Assembly (NCBI GenBank): GCA_020860755.1
Contig: JAJBTQ010000033.1
Location: 105,467-169,466, forward strand
DNA: 64,000 bases
Reading direction: 5' to 3'
DNA from: Lachnospiraceae bacterium
GTDB taxonomy: Bacteria > Bacillota > Clostridia > Lachnospirales > Lachnospiraceae
This document shows, piece after piece, positions 44,034-53,863 of the stretch. Every line of letters starts with the position of its first letter. Positions within the stretch are counted from its first letter, which is position 1. Below the pieces are notes generated by a model. It did no database searches and had not been told where the DNA came from. It was given only the letters and a program-made list of their open reading frames with translations. The translations under genes and the position numbers were made by a program.

Positions 44034-44885
44034 TTATGTCATCTTTTTCCTGAGGATCTGCAGGAAACTTAAGCGGTCTAAGCGCAGGATCTTTGCACTG
44101 ACATCCGCTTTTTGCACCCGGATCTTGTCTCCTACTTTCAGGTAGCTGAATCGGTCTCCGTCAAACGCCACCTCGGCTTCCTCGTCCTCTTCCACCCTGC
44201 GCTTTGCCAGCGTCACCTCGATTTGCGCGTCGGCGCCGACCACGATGCTCCGGGCCGAGAAAGACTGAGGGTTGATCGGGGTGATCAGGATCAGCTCTGT
44301 CTTGGGATCCACGATGGGTCCTCGGGAGGCCATGCTGTATCCGGTCGATCCGGTCGGCGTGGATAAGATGATCCCGTCCGCGCTGTAGGTGGCCAGATAC
44401 TCTCCATTGACGGTGAGCTCCAGATTGATGAGCTGGGCGCTCCCCACGCGGTGGATCACAATGTCATTTAAAGCCAGAGTCGGCTCGCCGTCCTCTTCCC
44501 CCGGAACGCTCCCCTGGATCATCATGCGGTTCTCCACCTCATACTGATCTTTAAGCAGGCAGTCGATTGCGGGAAAGACCTGATCAAGATCCAGCTCGCA
44601 AAGATATCCGATGGTTCCTAAGTTGACCCCGATCAGAGGAACACCGATCTTTGCCATCTCTCTGGCTGCGCGCACGAGCGTTCCGTCGCCTCCGAGTACC
44701 AGAATGCAGTCCGCGTTGATCCCGTCGGCCGCAAGGCTGTGCAGGCTCCGGTTTTTCCACTCTGTCTTATTGCTGACATAGTAGCTGCTCTCCCCGCCGT
44801 GCTTCGCGATATAGTCCTGCACGGACCGGGTGACGGCAAGATCCTCGTCCCTGTGTTCATTTGTGATGATAAAAAATCGTTTCAT
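44034..44885 (-). CDS. nadK: NAD kinase
   Basis: 283 residues, phosphorylates NAD to NADP. Motifs LVLGGDGTLVRAAREM (the GGDGT motif), GVNLGTIGYLCELD and LSTPTGSTGYSMASRGP are diagnostic. The ATG at 44885 lies 5 nt after the tlyA stop. A TTG at 44894 overlaps that stop and has better-placed GAGG, so the real start could be three codons earlier. Confidence 0.96.
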   Translation of the reverse strand: MKRFFIITNEHRDEDLAVTRSVQDYIAKHGGESSYYVSNKTEWKNRSLHSLAADGINADCILVLGGDGTLVRAAREMAKIGVPLIGVNLGTIGYLCELDLDQVFPAIDCLLKDQYEVENRMMIQGSVPGEEDGEPTLALNDIVIHRVGSAQLINLELTVNGEYLATYSADGIILSTPTGSTGYSMASRGPIVDPKTELILITPINPQSFSARSIVVGADAQIEVTLAKRRVEEDEEAEVAFDGDRFSYLKVGDKIRVQKADVSAKILRLDRLSFLQILRKKMT

Positions 44886-44890
44886 GTTGA

Positions 44891-45691
44891 TCAATCCAGC
44901 GCCTCGTGAGCCGCTTTAACGACCGCCTCCTCTGAGACACCGTTCTCCTCGCTTCCCTCGGAATGTTTTTTTATGTACAGAAGATATTCGATATTGCCCT
45001 CCGGTCCCTTGACAGGGGAATAGTCCAGATTTAAAACCGAAAAACCATTGTTCACTGCATAGGAAAGGATCATCTTAAGCACTTCAAGGTGCACAGCCGG
45101 ATCCCGGACAACCCCCTTCTTTCCGACTTTCTCCCGTCCAGCCTCAAACTGCGGTTTGATCAGGCAGACAACCTCCCCCTCGTCCCGCAGCATTTCGCGG
45201 ATCGGTCCCAGCACTTTTGTCAGAGAGATAAACGAGACATCCACGGTGGCCAGATCGATGACATCGTCAATCGCGTCCGGTGTGAGATAACGGATGTTTG
45301 TCTTTTCCATGCACACGACCCGCTCATCCTGTCTCAACTTCCAGGCAAACTGTCCGTACCCGACATCCACGGCATACACTTTTGCGGCGCCGTTTTGGAG
45401 CATACAGTCCGTAAACCCTCCGGTGGAGGCTCCGACATCCATGCAGATCTTCCCTGTAAGATCCAGTCCAAACTGCGAGAGCGCCCGTTCCAGCTTAAGT
45501 CCGCCTCTGCTGACATATTTCGGCGGACTTCCGTGCACTTCGATGTGCGCACTCTCCGCAAAAGAGGATCCGGCCTTGTCCTCACGCTGCCCGTCGACAA
45601 ACACCCTGCCCTCCATGATCATCGCCTTTGCTTTTTCTCTGGACGGGGCCAGGTTTTGTTTTACGAGGAGGACATCCAGTCGCTCTTTCAT
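44891..45691 (-). CDS. tlyA: TlyA family rRNA (cytidine-2'-O)-methyltransferase
   Basis: 266 residues: N-terminal S4 RNA-binding domain (RLDVLLVKQNLAPSREKAKAMI), then a Rossmann methyltransferase with DVGASTGGFTDCMLQNGA. TlyA methylates 16S and/or 23S rRNA in other bacteria, and loss gives capreomycin resistance in mycobacteria; the old name is hemolysin. It overlaps dxs by 4 bp. Confidence 0.95.
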   Translation of the reverse strand: MKERLDVLLVKQNLAPSREKAKAMIMEGRVFVDGQREDKAGSSFAESAHIEVHGSPPKYVSRGGLKLERALSQFGLDLTGKICMDVGASTGGFTDCMLQNGAAKVYAVDVGYGQFAWKLRQDERVVCMEKTNIRYLTPDAIDDVIDLATVDVSFISLTKVLGPIREMLRDEGEVVCLIKPQFEAGREKVGKKGVVRDPAVHLEVLKMILSYAVNNGFSVLNLDYSPVKGPEGNIEYLLYIKKHSEGSEENGVSEEAVVKAAHEALD

Positions 45692-47598
45692 GAATCCCGG
45701 CTCCCTTCCTCCTCTGAATCTGATGGTATCCCGCTTAATTTCCGGTATTCCCCGGCGATCCTGTCGGCTATTGAGGCAGCATCAAGCCCCAGTTTCTCCT
45801 GAAGCTGGGCTACGCTCCCGTGCGGTACAAACTGATCTTCAATGCCAAAACGGAGCACGGGGATGTCCGCCTCCAGTTCGGAGAGATACTCTTCCACGCT
45901 CTCACCAAACCCGCCGTGGAGCATGTTTTCTTCCACCGTCACGATCAGTTCATGATCCTTTACCGCCCGGTCGATCGCCTCGCGGTCGATGGGTTTTACA
46001 AACCGCGCATTGATAAGCGAGCTCTCCAGACCCATAAAGCTAAGCAGATTGTGTGCCAAAAGAGCATTTTCCACCATGTTTCCGACCGCGAAGATCGCGA
46101 TCCGGCTCTCCTCATAGATCCACTCGCTCTTTCCATATTCAATGGGGGCACGAAATTCTTTCAATCCCTCCCAGGCCTGTCCTCTCGGATAACGGACGGC
46201 ACTGGGGCCTTCATATCTGGAGCAAAACCAGAGCATATCTGCCAGCTCCCATTTATTCTTCGGTGCCATGACGGTCATGTTCGGCATCAGGGAGAGATAG
46301 GACAGATCCATGATCCCCTGATGCGTCTCGCCGTCTCCTCCGACGAGTCCGGCCCGGTCTATGGCAAATGTGACCGGCAGGTTCTGCATACAGACATCGT
46401 AGATCAATTCGTCAAATCCTCTCTGCAGGAAAGAGGAATACACCGCGACAAACGGATGCATGCCTGCTGCCGCCATTCCGGCGGCAAACGTGACTGCGTG
46501 CTCCTCCGCGATCCCTACATCAAAGAACCGATCCGGATAGCGTGAGCGGAATCTGCGAAGCCCGGTCCCGTCGGCCATCGCCGCAGTCAGGGCAACGACC
46601 CGGTCATTTTTTTCCGCGATCTTGCAGATCACGCTGGAAAAGGTGTCGGTATAGTCCGGCTTTTTCTTTGCTTCGGTCGGTTTTCCGGTCTCGACGTCAA
46701 ACGGCCCGGTCCCGTGGAAGCGTTCCGGCCTCCGCTCCGCCGGGAGATAACCTCTCCCCTTGTCCGTTATCACATGGACGACGACGGCTCCGTTGACTTT
46801 TTTCGCCTCATTTAAGATGCGCTCCATATCCGAGATATTGTGGCCGCTGACAGGGCCGAGATAGGTGACACCCATATTTTCGAAGATCATCCCGGGTATG
46901 AGCAGCTGCTTTAAGCCGCTCTTTGTCGTGTGGATCCGGCGTGCCACGCGCTCGCCGTAGGGAAGTCTCGACAGGGAAGAGTGCACATCGCTCTTAAACT
47001 CCTGATATGTCTCCGCCGTGCGCAGCGTGGACAGATGCGTTGCCAGCCCTCCGACATTCTCCGAGATGGACATGTTGTTGTCGTTTAACACAATGATAAA
47101 GTTTGTATCCAGTTTTGACGCATTGTTGAGGGCCTCATAGGAAAGGCCTCCCGTAAGCGCCCCGTCTCCGATCACGGAGATCACGTTGTAGGACTCACCC
47201 AAAAGATCCCTGGCCGTGGCAAAGCCGAGTCCGACCGAGATGGAGTTGGAGCTGTGTCCGGTGTCAAAGCAGTCGCATTCGCTCTCGGCCCGTTTGGGAA
47301 ATCCGCTGATACCGTCCATCTGACGCAGGGTGGAAAACTCCTCTTTCCTTCCCGTCAGGATCTTGTGCGTGTAGGACTGATGTCCCACATCCCAGATCAG
47401 CTTGTCCGTCGGCAGATCCATCACCAGATGCAGTGCCATCGTAAGCTCAACGGCCCCCAGGTTGGATGCCAGATGGCCCCCCGTCTTGGAGACATGCTCC
47501 AGCAAAAAAGTACGGATCTCCCCCGCCAGCTCTTCATACTGCTGCGGCGGCACTTTCTTTATATCATTTTCTTTTTCGATCATATCAAGAACAGCCAT
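45688..47598 (-). CDS. dxs: 1-deoxy-D-xylulose-5-phosphate synthase
   Basis: 636-residue thiamine-diphosphate enzyme, first step of the MEP isoprenoid pathway. GHQSYTHKILTGR, DCFDTGHSSNSISVGLG and the TPP motif GDGALTGGLSYEALNNA are visible, with a transketolase C-terminal domain. Start 47598 is preferred because GGAGG lies 6 nt upstream; the ATG four codons earlier would place that site in the coding region. Confidence 0.97.
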   Translation of the reverse strand: MAVLDMIEKENDIKKVPPQQYEELAGEIRTFLLEHVSKTGGHLASNLGAVELTMALHLVMDLPTDKLIWDVGHQSYTHKILTGRKEEFSTLRQMDGISGFPKRAESECDCFDTGHSSNSISVGLGFATARDLLGESYNVISVIGDGALTGGLSYEALNNASKLDTNFIIVLNDNNMSISENVGGLATHLSTLRTAETYQEFKSDVHSSLSRLPYGERVARRIHTTKSGLKQLLIPGMIFENMGVTYLGPVSGHNISDMERILNEAKKVNGAVVVHVITDKGRGYLPAERRPERFHGTGPFDVETGKPTEAKKKPDYTDTFSSVICKIAEKNDRVVALTAAMADGTGLRRFRSRYPDRFFDVGIAEEHAVTFAAGMAAAGMHPFVAVYSSFLQRGFDELIYDVCMQNLPVTFAIDRAGLVGGDGETHQGIMDLSYLSLMPNMTVMAPKNKWELADMLWFCSRYEGPSAVRYPRGQAWEGLKEFRAPIEYGKSEWIYEESRIAIFAVGNMVENALLAHNLLSFMGLESSLINARFVKPIDREAIDRAVKDHELIVTVEENMLHGGFGESVEEYLSELEADIPVLRFGIEDQFVPHGSVAQLQEKLGLDAASIADRIAGEYRKLSGIPSDSEEEGSRDS

Positions 47599-47630
47599 GA
47601 TTTCCTCCATTTACAAAGGTCAAACCCATT

Positions 47631-48533
47631 CTATTTGTTTCTCGAGATCAGGTATTCGATCAGTTCCCGCAAAAATTCGTTTCGCTCCGGCAGCGTGTCC
47701 AACGTCTTAAGGGCTCGGCGTGAGATCTGCTCCACGTCCTTATTGGCTTGATCTAAGCCTCTTACTGTGACGTAGGTGATCTTTTCGTTTTTTTCGTCGC
47801 TGCCGATGGGCTTGCCGAGTTCCTCCTGATCTCCGACGACATCGAGGATATCGTCACGGATCTGAAACGCGAGTCCGACATCCTTTGCGACGTTTGAGAT
47901 CACGTCCTGTTTTTCCCGGTCCGCCCCTGCGAGCACGGCGCCGATCAGCATGGAAGCCTCGATAAGCGCGCCTGTCTTTAAGTCATAGATAAAATCCAAT
48001 GTGTCCTGTCCGATCTGCTTGCCCTCGGACTCCACATCCACTACCTGACCCCCGAGCATGCCGTAGATTCCGGAACTTTTCGCCAGGATCGAAAGCGCCT
48101 TTGTCACAGCCGGATCGCCGGGGCGAAAGTCCGCGGCGCAAAGCGCTGTCTCAAACGCCAGATTTAAGAGGCCGTCCCCGGCCAGGATCGCCATGGCCTC
48201 GCCGTAGACGATATGAGTCGTCTTGCGTCCCCGCCGATACTCGTCGTCATCCATGGCCGGAAGATCGTCGTGGATCAGCGAATAGGTGTGGATCATCTCG
48301 ATGGCCGCCATAAAAGGCTCCACGACATCTCCCTCACCCCCGAACAGGCGGTACGTCTCCTGCATCAGCATCGGACGCAGCCTCTTTCCGCCGGCCAGAA
48401 AACTGTAGTTCATCGCCTCGATGACCGTCTTTTGATACCCGGTCTCCTCCGGCAGATATTGTGTTAAGACCGCCTCCACCTGCGCAGTGCGGCGGTCGAT
48501 CTCCTCTCTCACATTCATAGGTTCTTTCGTCAC
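47631..48533 (-). CDS. ispA: Polyprenyl (farnesyl/geranyl) diphosphate synthase
   Basis: 300 residues. First Asp-rich motif DDLPAMDDDEYRRG, second DDILDVVGD, plus GGKRLRPML. Condenses IPP with DMAPP/GPP; chain length is likely C15. Upstream of dxs and overlapping the xseB stop by 4 bp. Confidence 0.95.
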   Translation of the reverse strand: MTKEPMNVREEIDRRTAQVEAVLTQYLPEETGYQKTVIEAMNYSFLAGGKRLRPMLMQETYRLFGGEGDVVEPFMAAIEMIHTYSLIHDDLPAMDDDEYRRGRKTTHIVYGEAMAILAGDGLLNLAFETALCAADFRPGDPAVTKALSILAKSSGIYGMLGGQVVDVESEGKQIGQDTLDFIYDLKTGALIEASMLIGAVLAGADREKQDVISNVAKDVGLAFQIRDDILDVVGDQEELGKPIGSDEKNEKITYVTVRGLDQANKDVEQISRRALKTLDTLPERNEFLRELIEYLISRNK

Positions 48534-48793
48534 TCCTCAAACGGAACTTCGGATCCGTCCTGCGCGATCATCATCATCTTTTTTTCAACCATGTCCAGCC
48601 TGTCGTTGCACTGGCGGACCTTCTTCATCCCCTTCTCATAAAGGGCAAACGAATCCTCTAAAGAGATCTCCGGATCATCTAAGGCAGCGAGGATCTCATC
48701 GAGCTCGGAAAAGAGCTCTTCGAGCGAGACATCGCTGCCGCCGTTTTCCTCACTTCCCTGTTCATTTTCAAGCATCTGTTTTTCTTCTTCCAT
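48530..48793 (-). CDS. xseB: Exodeoxyribonuclease VII small subunit
   Basis: 87 residues. The conserved LEELFSELDEILAALDDPEISLEDSF and the YEKGMKKVRQCNDRLDMVEKKM helix identify XseB. The start at 48793 lies within the 3' end of xseA and has GGAGG 6 nt upstream; the longer frame (to 48865) is not favoured. Confidence 0.93.
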   Translation of the reverse strand: MEEEKQMLENEQGSEENGGSDVSLEELFSELDEILAALDDPEISLEDSFALYEKGMKKVRQCNDRLDMVEKKMMMIAQDGSEVPFEE

Positions 48794-50063
48794 GCTCTGC
48801 CTCCATATCCGCGGTCTTCTCATCGCTGCCGCTGTTCCCTCTTCTCTCCTCAAGTGAGACCTCATCGACGGTGGCGGTAAAGCTTCCGTCGGTCATCCAT
48901 GCCCGGATCCGGTCCCCGCTTTGTAAAGCCGCAGCGCTTCGGATCCGTGTTCCATCCGGCGAAGCCAGAAAGGCATAGCCGCTCTCCAGCTTTTTTAAGG
49001 GAGACCTCTCCTCCAATGCACCGGCGGCAAGCTGCAGCCGTTGGCGTTTGTCTGAGAGGATTAGTTCCATCCTGTTTTGCAGACGACTCTGACCGTCCGC
49101 TGCGCGGTGCCGGCTCTCTATCAGGCGGTTTTTCGGACTCCTCGCCGTAAGCTCAATCCGGTATTGCCGAATCTTTGCCTCCGCCGCGTCCAGACGGGTT
49201 CCGATCCCGCGGTTTAGGGTAAGACGGATCGAGTCGATCAGCTGCACGGTCTGCTTCAGATCAAACACGGCAAGCTCAGCCGCCGCTGACGGAGTCGGCG
49301 CACGCCTGTCCGCCACGTAATCCGCGATCGTAAAATCAGTCTCATGCCCCACGGCTGAGATGATCGGTACGCTGCAGTCAAAGATCGCCCGGGCCACACT
49401 CTCCTCGTTAAACGCCCAGAGATCTTCTATGGAGCCCCCGCCGCGTCCGACGATGATCACATCCACATCTCTTTGTTCCAGCGAGCGAATGCCGAAGACA
49501 ATGCTCTCGGCCGCTCCTTCCCCCTGCACCTGCGCGGGATGAAGGATCAGCTGTACATAAGGATTTCGTCTTTTGGCGACGGTTTCGATATCATGCACAG
49601 CCGCTCCGGTGGGAGCGGTCACCACGCCGATCCGCAGGGCATAGGCCGGAATCGGCTGTTTGTACTCTTCGGCAAACATCCCCATCTCTTCCAGCTTAAT
49701 TTTTAACTCTTCAAACTTCTGATAGAGAAGTCCGGTCCCCTGCGGCAGGATCTGCTCCGCATAGAGCTGATAGGCGCCGTTTCGCTCGTAGACACGGACC
49801 GCGCCCAGCACGATGACCTTGTCCCCGGCTTTCATGGAAAACGTAAGGCCCTTCTTCCTCGATCCGGCAAACATAACGGCGTTTATCACGCCCGTGTCAT
49901 CCTTTAACGTAAAATAAATATGTCCGGAGGAATGGTACTTACAGTTCGAGACCTCACCACTCACATAGATGTGCCCCAGCATAAAATCCTGCGCGAACAT
50001 ATTTTTAATGTAGGCATTAAGCTGGCCCACCGAATATACATTCCCTTTTATCCTGTCTGTCAT
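48768..50063 (-). CDS. xseA: Exodeoxyribonuclease VII large subunit
   Basis: 431 residues. OB-fold start (VYSVGQLNAYIKNMF), the catalytic region IGVVTAPTGAAVHDI and VIIVGRGGGSIEDLWAFN, and SAVGHETDFTIADYVADRRAPTPSAAAE are typical. Together with xseB it degrades single-stranded DNA. Overlaps nusB by 4 bp. Confidence 0.96.
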   Translation of the reverse strand: MTDRIKGNVYSVGQLNAYIKNMFAQDFMLGHIYVSGEVSNCKYHSSGHIYFTLKDDTGVINAVMFAGSRKKGLTFSMKAGDKVIVLGAVRVYERNGAYQLYAEQILPQGTGLLYQKFEELKIKLEEMGMFAEEYKQPIPAYALRIGVVTAPTGAAVHDIETVAKRRNPYVQLILHPAQVQGEGAAESIVFGIRSLEQRDVDVIIVGRGGGSIEDLWAFNEESVARAIFDCSVPIISAVGHETDFTIADYVADRRAPTPSAAAELAVFDLKQTVQLIDSIRLTLNRGIGTRLDAAEAKIRQYRIELTARSPKNRLIESRHRAADGQSRLQNRMELILSDKRQRLQLAAGALEERSPLKKLESGYAFLASPDGTRIRSAAALQSGDRIRAWMTDGSFTATVDEVSLEERRGNSGSDEKTADMEAEHGRRKTDA

Positions 50064-50488
50064 ACCAACTTCGCAAGAACTCCGTTGACAAAGGCCGCTC
50101 CCTTATCGCCGCCATAGACCTTTGCCAGCTCCACGGCCTCGTTGATCGCCACGGATACCGGAATCTCCTCCTCGTATTTCATCTCATAGACGGCCAGCCG
50201 GATGATGGCGAGCTCCGCCTTGGCCATGCGGGTTGTCTTCCAATTTTCGGCTCCGGCGTTGATCAATTCATCAATCTCGTCCAGATGGTCCGAAATATCC
50301 CGGACTTTGGCCTCGATATAGGCCGCGTCCTCTTCGCTAAGCTCCCCGGCGAAGGGCGGATCCTCCTCCCCCATCGCCTCGTGTGTCTGCATATTAAGAG
50401 AGAGCTGGGCGTCCAGCTCGTCCTTTGAAAAAAACTCTGTGGAAAACAGGAGCAAAAAAATCTGCTCCCGGATCTGTCTGCGGCTCAT
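50060..50488 (-). CDS. nusB: Transcription antitermination factor NusB
   Basis: 142 residues, all-helical. The start SRRQIREQIFLLLFSTEF and the C-terminal AEL-IIRLAVYEM and PVSVAINEAVELAKVYGG blocks are diagnostic. Acts in rRNA antitermination. Preceded by an Asp23-family gene, the usual order. Confidence 0.95.
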   Translation of the reverse strand: MSRRQIREQIFLLLFSTEFFSKDELDAQLSLNMQTHEAMGEEDPPFAGELSEEDAAYIEAKVRDISDHLDEIDELINAGAENWKTTRMAKAELAIIRLAVYEMKYEEEIPVSVAINEAVELAKVYGGDKGAAFVNGVLAKLV

Positions 50489-50540
50489 CGCTCCCTCCCC
50501 ATGCGCGGGAAATCCGCAGGATTCCCCAATATGCCAATAA

Positions 50541-50559
50541 GGGGTGTCAAAGACACCCC
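50541..50559 (-). other. Hairpin between the Asp23 gene and nusB
   Basis: Perfect 8-bp stem GGGGTGTC / GACACCCC with a 3-nt loop. No T-run follows on the minus strand (TTATTGG), so it may be an attenuator or processing signal rather than a full terminator. Confidence 0.5.
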
Positions 50560-50574
50560 CGTTTGAAACATCTC

Positions 50575-50952
50575 CTAAGATTCCGACTTCATATCGACCT
50601 CGGCGATCCTTACATTAACGCCGGACACCGTAAGGCCTGTCATATTTTCGATCGCGGATTTTACTTTTTCCTGTACTTTGTGCGACACATCCGGTATCCC
50701 GTACCCGTAAGCGATATTGAGGGCTAAGTCTACCTGCACAGTTCCGTCTTCCATCGTGACCCGGACCCCTTTGGACAGATTCTTTGCCCCGAGGCGACTG
50801 ATCAGGTCATTCGTGATATTTCCGTACATGGAGGTCACTCCCTCGACCTCGGTCGCAGCAAGTCCCGCAATGATCGCAACCACTTCGTCAGCGACATGGA
50901 CGTCACCGAGCTCATCTTCCTTTAAACGGATTCCTTTTCTGTCATCAGCCAT
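50575..50952 (-). CDS. Asp23/Gls24 family envelope stress protein
   Basis: 125 residues. The family core VVAIIAGLAATEVEGVTSMYGN and VQVDLALNIAYGYGIPDVSHKVQEKVKSAIENMTGLTV segments are clear. In Firmicutes, Asp23-like proteins localise to the membrane and respond to alkaline and envelope stress. First gene of the nusB-recN run. Confidence 0.93.
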   Translation of the reverse strand: MADDRKGIRLKEDELGDVHVADEVVAIIAGLAATEVEGVTSMYGNITNDLISRLGAKNLSKGVRVTMEDGTVQVDLALNIAYGYGIPDVSHKVQEKVKSAIENMTGLTVSGVNVRIAEVDMKSES

Positions 50953-50993
50953 GAAAAAACCTCCTAACCTTTTCCATTCAATAAATTATACAC

Positions 50994-51021
50994 AGTATAC
51001 CAAAAAAATGCATATTTGAAA
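50994..51021 (-). promoter_or_regulatory. Promoter of the Asp23-nusB-recN run
   Basis: Minus strand TTTCAA (51021-51016), 16-bp spacer, TATACT (50999-50994), 42 bp upstream of the Asp23 start. Confidence 0.5.
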
Positions 51022-51038
51022 ACTGTTTTCTCTGTTCT

Positions 51039-53033
51039 TTATCCCGCCGCCATATCGATCAGCTCCTGCTCTGATATAACGGGGATACCAAGATCTCTCG
51101 CCTTGTCCAGCTTGGATCCCGCATTTTCTCCGGCGACGAGATAATCTGTCTTTTTGCTCACGCTCCCGGTGCACTTTCCGCCATTTTGCTCAATAAACTC
51201 TGTGATCTCGCTGCGGCCGAAGTGTTCAAGCGTCCCCGTGACCACGATCGTAAGTCCCGCAAGCGGCCGGGGCGCATTCTCATCCGGCCCCTTTCTGACC
51301 ACCGCGTTTACTCCCATCTCCTCCAGCTGCCGCAGCATCTCGAGGTGCTTTTCGTCCGCATAAAAATTGTGGATCGACCGGGCTGTGATCTCACCCACAT
51401 CCGGAAGTTTTGTGAGCTCCTCGACCGTTGCGTCCGCCAGATCCCAGAGACTGTGGTAGTGGCGCATGATCTCCCGGGCGGAGATCCGGCCCACGTTTCG
51501 GATGGCAAAGCCGGTCAGCAGCCGGTCCGGTTCATTTTGCTTCGAGAGCTCGATCGAGTCGAGGATCCGGTCCGTATTCTTATCCCTTCCGAGGATCCCC
51601 TTCTCTATAAGCTCATCCCGGTGTTCTTTCAGGCGGTATATATCCGGAATGTCCTGAATGTATCCCTGATCTACAAGGCTCTCGATATACTTTTCGCCGA
51701 AATTTTTGATATCCATGGCATCCTTCCCGGCAAAATAAGTCAGAGTCCGCTTTAATTGTGCCGGACAGGAGGGATTTTCACAGTAGATGTCACAGGTGCC
51801 TTCCTCCTTTACAAGAGGAGAGCCGCAAACCGGACATTTTGTAGGCGGCTCAAACTCCCGCTCTCCCGGCTGCGTCACGCGGATAATGGCCGGAATGATC
51901 TCCCCCTGTTTGCGGCAGATGGCGTGACACCCTTCCGAGACGCCGAGCTCCCGGATATAGTCCGCATTGTGCAGCGTCGCCTTTTGCACGTTTGTCCCGC
52001 AAAGGCGCACCGGCTCTTTAAAGATCGCCCGGAATGTCATCTTGCCGGTCCTGCCGACACCGATCTCGATCCGGTCGATCACGACTTCTTTTTCTTCCGG
52101 CGGATACTTGTAGGCAATATGGCCCGCGGAATATTTGCTCCCGGCCGGAAAGTCCTGCCGGTAGGCGATCTGGTCGATCTTGACCACGGCGCCGTCGATG
52201 TCAAAGGAGAGCTCTCCCCGGCTTTCCCCGATCGCGTCGATCGCGTCCATCACCTCTGCCGCCGTCTCACACAGCGTGTGGCCCACCGTGACGATCCCCT
52301 TCTTACACAGGCTGTCCATCCCCTCCGCATGTGAACGCATCAGATCGATGCCGTTGTCGCTGGCATCCTGCACATTGAAGATGAACATCCGAAGACCCCG
52401 CTCTTTTACGACAGAGCTGTCAAGCTGTCTGAGCGTGCCTGCCGCCAGATTGCGCGGGTTGGCTGCCGGCTTTTTTCCCTCTTCTTCCTGTTTTTCATTG
52501 AAGCGCTCAAACTCCTCATGGGACATATACACTTCGCCCCGGATCTCCAGGTAGCCGGGCAGATCGATGTGATGCTTTACATCGGGAATGACAAGGGCGT
52601 TCGGCGTCACATCCTCTCCGATTAAGCCGTCTCCCCTCGTCTCCGCGAGCACAAGATCTCCGTCCTGATAGCGCAGGCTCATGCTGAGCCCGTCAATCTT
52701 CTCCTCGACGCAAAACCGCGCATCCGGATGCATGCGCCGCACTTCCTCCACCCAGTCGGACACCTCCTCCTTCGTAAAGACATCCTGGATGCTGAGCATG
52801 GGCACATGGTGTTCCACCGACACCCCGGCCTCACGCTTCGCGGTGCCGCCGATCTTCTGCGTGGGAGACTCCGGCGTCACCCAGTCCGGGTGCGCTGCCT
52901 CGATCTCTTTTAAGCGCTGCATGAGCTGATCGTATTCATAGTCTTCGATCTCCGGCGCGTCCTCATTGTAATAGAGGTCCATGTGGTGATCGATGACACT
53001 CTTTAATTCTTCATAGTCTTGCTTTTCACTCAT
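51039..53033 (-). CDS. ligA: NAD-dependent DNA ligase
   Basis: 664 residues. The adenylation lysine is in FCVEEKIDGLSMSLRYQDG; the zinc finger is the CPVCG...CDIYCENPSC set; helix-hairpin-helix repeats and a C-terminal BRCT domain (LAGLTIVVTGTLEHFGRSE) complete the enzyme. Full length. Overlaps the pseudouridine synthase stop by 8 bp. Confidence 0.98.
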   Translation of the reverse strand: MSEKQDYEELKSVIDHHMDLYYNEDAPEIEDYEYDQLMQRLKEIEAAHPDWVTPESPTQKIGGTAKREAGVSVEHHVPMLSIQDVFTKEEVSDWVEEVRRMHPDARFCVEEKIDGLSMSLRYQDGDLVLAETRGDGLIGEDVTPNALVIPDVKHHIDLPGYLEIRGEVYMSHEEFERFNEKQEEEGKKPAANPRNLAAGTLRQLDSSVVKERGLRMFIFNVQDASDNGIDLMRSHAEGMDSLCKKGIVTVGHTLCETAAEVMDAIDAIGESRGELSFDIDGAVVKIDQIAYRQDFPAGSKYSAGHIAYKYPPEEKEVVIDRIEIGVGRTGKMTFRAIFKEPVRLCGTNVQKATLHNADYIRELGVSEGCHAICRKQGEIIPAIIRVTQPGEREFEPPTKCPVCGSPLVKEEGTCDIYCENPSCPAQLKRTLTYFAGKDAMDIKNFGEKYIESLVDQGYIQDIPDIYRLKEHRDELIEKGILGRDKNTDRILDSIELSKQNEPDRLLTGFAIRNVGRISAREIMRHYHSLWDLADATVEELTKLPDVGEITARSIHNFYADEKHLEMLRQLEEMGVNAVVRKGPDENAPRPLAGLTIVVTGTLEHFGRSEITEFIEQNGGKCTGSVSKKTDYLVAGENAGSKLDKARDLGIPVISEQELIDMAAG

Positions 53034-53823
53034 CGTCTTTTACCGTTTCTGCTGTCCGCGGCGCACTGTAGGAATCACGGATGAGGCGCTCAAGCTCCTC
53101 TCTTTCCGCGGGTGTCACCTCCCGCCAGCTGCCTGCCGGAAGATCTCCGAGCAGGATATTTAAGACGCGGACGCGGACCAGCCTTAAAACACGGTACCCG
53201 CATGCCTCACACATGCGCCGGATCTGCCGGTTTAAGCCCTGTGTCAGCACGATCGTAAAAGTCCGTGCTCCCGTCTGTATCACCTCACAACTGCGGGTGG
53301 TCACATCGAGTTCTTTAAGATATATCCCCATTCGCATGGCGTCAAGGAACTTGTCGGTCAGATCGCGGTCTACGGTCACATCATACTCCTTTTCGTGATA
53401 GTTGCCCGCCCGCAGGATTCGGTTTACCAGATCTCCCCGGTTTGTCAAAAGGATCAGTCCCTCGGAACGTTTATCGAGTCTTCCGACGGGGTAGATCCGC
53501 TTCGGATAGTGGATATAATCTATGATGTTGTCTTTTTCCCTCTTGTCCGCCGTGCAGACGATACCCGCCGGCTTGTGAAACGCTAAGAGGATCTCCTCCT
53601 CTTCCGGACAGACCGTTTTCCCGCAAAACGAGACATCCATGCCGGGATAGACCCGGTCCCCGACAGCTGCGATCTTCCCGTCGATGGCCACATGTCCGGC
53701 CGCGATCTCCCGGTCCGCCTCGCGCCGGGAACAGACCCCGGCTTCACTCAGATATTTATTGATGCGGACGCCGTTTGAAAGGGCCTCCCTATCCGCCTGA
53801 TTGTCTGTGTGTTCCGCTTCCAT
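53026..53823 (-). CDS. RsuA/RluB/RluF-family pseudouridine synthase
   Basis: 265 residues. S4 domain (RINKYLSEAGVCSRREAD) followed by the catalytic Asp motif VGRLDKRSEGLILLTN and the QGLNRQIRRMCEACGYRV segment. The QIRRM form is seen in RluB/RluF-type 23S rRNA enzymes; a RsuA role cannot be ruled out. ATG at 53823 has GGAGG 12 nt upstream, somewhat distant. Confidence 0.9.
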   Translation of the reverse strand: MEAEHTDNQADREALSNGVRINKYLSEAGVCSRREADREIAAGHVAIDGKIAAVGDRVYPGMDVSFCGKTVCPEEEEILLAFHKPAGIVCTADKREKDNIIDYIHYPKRIYPVGRLDKRSEGLILLTNRGDLVNRILRAGNYHEKEYDVTVDRDLTDKFLDAMRMGIYLKELDVTTRSCEVIQTGARTFTIVLTQGLNRQIRRMCEACGYRVLRLVRVRVLNILLGDLPAGSWREVTPAEREELERLIRDSYSAPRTAETVKDDE

Positions 53824-53863
53824 GTCGACCGTGTTCCTCCCGATCATCCGCAGGACTTAAAGT

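Noticed and set aside
43105..44145. Plus-strand open frame of 346 codons across recN, argR and nadK
   Set aside because: Crosses three real gene boundaries on the other strand; Ser/Cys/Phe-rich composition is typical of antisense shadow.
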